From NCBI RefSeq assembly GCF_000716545.1, contig NZ_JNWZ01000063.1:1-40529 (forward strand): a stretch of 40,529 nucleotides of DNA. The letters are read 5' to 3'. The notes under the pieces were generated by a model. It had not been told where the DNA came from. It worked only from the letters and a program-made list of their open reading frames with translations, and made no database searches. Positions 38,055-40,529 of the stretch are shown here, in pieces. The number at the start of each line of letters is the position of its first letter. Position 1 is the stretch's first letter. This DNA is from Kitasatospora phosalacinea. Lineage in GTDB: Bacteria; Actinomycetota; Actinomycetes; Streptomycetales; Streptomycetaceae. The translations under genes were made by a program, and so were the position numbers.

Positions 38055-38177
38055 GTGCACCGTCGACAGACTCGGCCCACCGGATACTACTCGCACGGGC
38101 GTTCCCCCTTGCCGCCAGCCCGGATCGCGGCCCCCGATCGCCACCACACCTCCACTGGTCCACACCAATGACGGCAC

Positions 38178-38195
38178 CGGGCACGGCTGTGCCCG
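38178..38195 (-). terminator. Terminator hairpin after the response-regulator gene
   Basis: CGGGCAC-GGCT-GTGCCCG forms a 7-bp stem with a tetraloop, 62-79 bases past the stop at 38257 on the minus strand. Confidence 0.45.
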
Positions 38196-38256
38196 CGGCC
38201 CCGCGCCCCTCGACCTCCGGCGCCCTCCGCCCCGACCACCCCGGCAGCTCGCCGCC

Positions 38257-38925
38257 TCAGCCCTCCACCGACCGCTCCGCGACCCCGTTCAGGTACGCCA
38301 GTACCGCGAGCACCCGCCGGTTGCCGTCCTCCGTCGGCGCGAGCTCCAACTTCCCGAAGATGTTGGCGATGTGCTTGGCCACCGCACCGTCGCTGACCGT
38401 CAGCCGCGCCGCGATCGCCGAGTTCGAACAGCCCTCCGCCATCAGCCCGAGCACCTCCCGCTCCCGCGGCGACAACCGCTGCAGCGGCTCCGACCCGGCG
38501 TTGTGCTGCAGCAGCCGGCCGATCACGTCCGGATCCATCGCCGTCCCGCCCGCGGCCACCCGCCGCACCGCGTCCACGAACTGGTCCGCGTTGAACACCC
38601 GGTCCTTGAGCAGGTATCCCACCCCGCCCGTCCCGTCCGCCAGCAACTCCCGCGCGTACAACTGCTGCACGTGCTGCGACAGCACCAGTACCGGCAGGCC
38701 CGGGATCTCCCGGCGCGCCGCCAGCGCGGCCTGGAGCCCTTCGTCCGTCAGCGTCGGCGGCAGCCGGACGTCCACCACCGCCACGTCCGGCCGCTCCGAC
38801 AGCAGCGCCGCCAGCAGGTCCGGCCCGGTCTCCACCGCCGCCGCGATGGTGAAGCCGTGGATCTCCAACAGCCTGGTCAGACCTTGGCGGAGGAGGTAGA
38901 GGTCCTCGGCGAGGACAACGCGCAC
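38257..38925 (-). CDS. NarL/LuxR-type response regulator
   Basis: 222 residues. The receiver domain has the acidic pair ED near residue 7, phosphoacceptor Asp52 (VAVVDVRLPP), the conserved switch Ser in VLVLSQHV and Lys in YLLKDR. The C-terminal LuxR HTH is LSPREREVLGLMAEGCSNSAIAARLTVSDGAVAKHIANIFGKL. The GTG at 38925 has GGAG five bases upstream and lies within the end of the kinase gene (overlap of about 49 bases), so the two are translated together. Confidence 0.93.
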   Translation of the reverse strand: MRVVLAEDLYLLRQGLTRLLEIHGFTIAAAVETGPDLLAALLSERPDVAVVDVRLPPTLTDEGLQAALAARREIPGLPVLVLSQHVQQLYARELLADGTGGVGYLLKDRVFNADQFVDAVRRVAAGGTAMDPDVIGRLLQHNAGSEPLQRLSPREREVLGLMAEGCSNSAIAARLTVSDGAVAKHIANIFGKLELAPTEDGNRRVLAVLAYLNGVAERSVEG

Positions 38926-40286
38926 GGCAGCTCCATCGTGATCGTGGTCGGCCCGCCCACCGGACTGTCGAGCGAGATCATTCCGTCGAACGTACCCAAC
39001 CGCTTCTCGATCCCCCGCAGCCCACCGTCCGCCTCCATCCGTGCACCCCCGTGCCCGTCGTCCGTCACCACCACCCGTAGCCGGCCCGCCCGGTGCAGCA
39101 CGTCCACCCACGCGTGCCGGGCCCGGGCGTGCTTCGCCGCGTTCGCCAGCAGCTCGCTCACGCTGAAGTACACCGCCGTCTCCAACGCCGCCTCCGGGCG
39201 CCCCGACAGACTCACCGTCACCTCCGTCGGCACCACCGACGTCAACGCCAGCTCGCGGACCGCGTCCGGCAGCCCGCGCTCCGCCAGCACCGGCGGATGG
39301 ATGCCCCGGACCAGATCACGCAACTCCTGCAACGCCTTCGCCGAAGCCTCCCTGGCCTCCGCCAGCAGTTCCCGGGCCGCCGACTGGTCCGTGGCCATCA
39401 GGTGCTCGATCGCCCCCAGCGTCAGCCCGATCGTCACCAGCCGTGCCTGCGCCCCGTCGTGCAGATCCCGCTCGATCCGCCGCAACTCCGCCGCCTGCGC
39501 GTCCACCGCGTCGGCCCGGGTCTCCGTCAGGTGCGCCACCCGCTCGGTCAGCTGCGCCCGGCTCTGCTGCGGCCCGCCGCCCAGCACCCGGCACGCGAAC
39601 GCCCCGTGCATCCGCACCGCCCACGGCATCGCCGACAGCCCGGCCGCCGCCAGCACCGCGCCGATCAGCGCGGAGAACAGCAGGCTCACCGGCTGGCTGT
39701 TCAGCCCGAAGAAGTGCCGCGAATCCACCGTCGCCGAGACCGCGAACACCAGCCCGCCCCACACCAGCGCCATCGGCACCCCCAGCAGCACAGCCACCCC
39801 TACCGGATTGGCCAGCAACCACACCCCCTCCCGCTGAACCTGGTGGTCCCGCACCGCCCACCGCACGAACTGCACCAACCGCGCCACCTCCCGGCTCCGG
39901 TGGTACGACGCCCCCGTCCACCAGAACCCCCGCACGTCCTGCTCCAACGCCTCCCGCGGCGAATACACCACCCACCACCGTTCGCCGGCCTCGCGCTCCA
40001 CCCGCTGCCGCGTCCACGCCGCACCGCGCCGCACGAACCAGTACAGCGACAACACCCCCACCAGGGCCGTACTCGGCACCGCCGCGTACAGCCCCAGCGG
40101 CCCGTGATCGAACAGCTGCCCCACGGCCAGAGCCGTGAACACGACCGCCAGCACCGGCACCACCAGAGCAGCCGCAGCCGCCACCGTCATCACCAAGGCC
40201 TGCCCGCCGGCCCGCACCGCCACCCGCGCCCGCTCACCCAGTACGGACCTGGCGGCCCCAGCACCGAACCACACCGTCGTCGCCAA
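38877..40286 (-). CDS. Sensor histidine kinase (HisKA_3 type)
   Basis: 469 residues. Four or five membrane spans occur in the first 225 residues (about 33-55, 66-85, 158-184, 200-222) with no large extracellular loop, suggesting it senses a membrane-related signal. The HisKA_3 phosphoacceptor is His276 in RRIERDLHDGAQARL, and the HATPase region shows SELLANAAKHARA (N box), VTDDGHGGA and GLRGIEKRLGTFDG. The start is TTG at 40286 with GGGGAG six bases upstream; a GTG four codons later is possible. It partners with the overlapping response regulator. The inducing signal is unknown. Confidence 0.92.
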   Translation of the reverse strand: MATTVWFGAGAARSVLGERARVAVRAGGQALVMTVAAAAALVVPVLAVVFTALAVGQLFDHGPLGLYAAVPSTALVGVLSLYWFVRRGAAWTRQRVEREAGERWWVVYSPREALEQDVRGFWWTGASYHRSREVARLVQFVRWAVRDHQVQREGVWLLANPVGVAVLLGVPMALVWGGLVFAVSATVDSRHFFGLNSQPVSLLFSALIGAVLAAAGLSAMPWAVRMHGAFACRVLGGGPQQSRAQLTERVAHLTETRADAVDAQAAELRRIERDLHDGAQARLVTIGLTLGAIEHLMATDQSAARELLAEAREASAKALQELRDLVRGIHPPVLAERGLPDAVRELALTSVVPTEVTVSLSGRPEAALETAVYFSVSELLANAAKHARARHAWVDVLHRAGRLRVVVTDDGHGGARMEADGGLRGIEKRLGTFDGMISLDSPVGGPTTITMELPCALSSPRTSTSSAKV

Positions 40287-40381
40287 AGCCCACTCCCCGA
40301 GAAGTCGAAGCCGTCCCTCGAACGCTCCCAGTCTCTCTTCGGCACCACGGCCGGCACATTGGCCGTGCCACCCCTCTTTGA

Positions 40382-40399
40382 GGTGGACCTAAGTCCACC
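40382..40399. promoter_or_regulatory. Operator-like dyad upstream of the two-component operon
   Basis: GGTGGAC-CTAA-GTCCACC has perfect 7-bp arms. It lies 96-113 bases before the kinase start and 36 bases from the 5S terminator. LuxR-type regulators bind such dyads, so autoregulation by the adjacent response regulator is plausible. No confident -10/-35 was found. Confidence 0.5.
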
Positions 40400-40434
40400 C
40401 TGCTTGCTGGCGTCTACTTCCCCCGAAACGCAAG

Positions 40435-40465
40435 AAAGCCCCCCGACGTCCCGTCGGGGGGCTTT
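40435..40465 (-). terminator. Intrinsic terminator of the rRNA operon
   Basis: AAAGCCCCCCGACG (40435-40448) and its exact complement CGTCGGGGGGCTTT (40452-40465) form a 14-bp stem with a 3-nt loop, followed on the minus strand by CTTG. It directly follows the 5S rRNA 3' end. Confidence 0.85.
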
Positions 40466-40474
40466 CCCACAATG

Positions 40475-40529
40475 ATTGTTCGGCGGCGTCCTACTCTCCC
40501 ACAGGGTCCCCCCTGCAGTACCATCGGCG
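40475..40529 (-). rRNA. rrf: 5S ribosomal RNA, 3' part
   Basis: The reverse complement begins CGCCGATGGTACTGCAGGGG and ends GGGAGAGTAGGACGCCGCCG followed by AACAAT, the typical 3' half of actinobacterial 5S rRNA. About 55 of the usual 120 bases are present; the 5' part lies outside the window. The exact 3' end is uncertain by a few bases. The gene points out of the contig, so the rest of the rrn operon would lie beyond 40529. Confidence 0.93.

Larger units (their letters stand above)
37942..38256. other. 315-bp non-coding gap with a 26-bp palindrome
   Basis: No gene is visible. It holds the leader and promoter of the DUF2637 gene, the palindrome at 38029-38054, and a 7-bp stem with GGCT tetraloop at 38178-38195 that fits the terminator of the two-component operon. 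The AT-richest part (around 37965-37985, containing GTATAC) may be the DUF2637 -10, but no matching -35 was found. Confidence 0.5.

Overview
The window is high-GC actinobacterial DNA. Its gene content and order fit the family Streptomycetaceae (Streptomyces or Kitasatospora): frequent GTG starts, AGGAGG-type ribosome binding sites, a 1037-residue IF2 with a Gly/Pro/Arg-rich linker, DasR-type and iron-type operators, and leaderless promoters. It looks like one whole assembly contig. Bases 1-35 are untrimmed Nextera adapter, and the other end stops inside a 5S rRNA gene, where assemblies break at rrn repeats.

Layout. 36-1784 (minus) is a truncated S1-peptidase-like/P-loop NTPase gene. 2133-2642 is a GNAT gene. 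2687-11089 (minus) is the translation/RNA cluster, transcribed rimP, nusA, ylxR, infB, ylxP, rbfA, nrnA, truB. 11315-13878 (plus) holds a Tat-type lipoprotein of ferritin-like type, a degenerate aminoglycoside-kinase-like protein and a GNAT. 13886-18687 (minus) carries the MEP isoprenoid genes dxr and ispG with a site-2 protease between them and a second GNAT after them. 18792-25673 is a nitrogen/GABA-related block: aldehyde dehydrogenase, PucR-type regulator, a membrane-anchored ATPase, and gabT. 25674-26672 contains a candidate 6C-type small RNA and a PAP2 phosphatase. 26773-29654 holds a GH18-like chitinase behind a DasR-like site, an iron-box-controlled DUF2218 gene, a MarR regulator and a ZIP transporter. 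29841-33756 (minus) holds a small conserved protein and two large poorly understood proteins, one with a restriction-endonuclease-like C terminus whose catalytic motif seems lost. 34010-40286 (minus) holds a YigZ/IMPACT protein, a CitE-like aldolase behind a clear promoter/operator, a DUF2637 membrane protein, and a two-component system. 40475-40529 is the 3' end of 5S rRNA with its terminator.

How the parts relate. The rimP-truB cluster serves ribosome maturation, transcription elongation, initiation and tRNA modification. dxr and ispG catalyse early and late steps of the MEP pathway. gabT, the aldehyde dehydrogenase and the PucR regulator plausibly form a GABA/amine catabolic unit. Regulatory sites readable from the sequence include the DasR-like site, the iron box with a promoter, the aldolase operator, several convergent terminators, and a cascade of overlapping mini-ORFs ahead of infB.

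Most noteworthy: (1) the 6C-like RNA in front of the PAP2 gene; (2) three proteins that keep an enzyme fold but appear to have lost catalytic residues (protease/NTPase, kinase, restriction-endonuclease-like); (3) the MSTR-stop mini-ORF cascade upstream of infB; (4) the iron-box and DasR-like operators; (5) the two-gene locus 30376-33756, the best candidate for an undescribed system, though its function is unknown.
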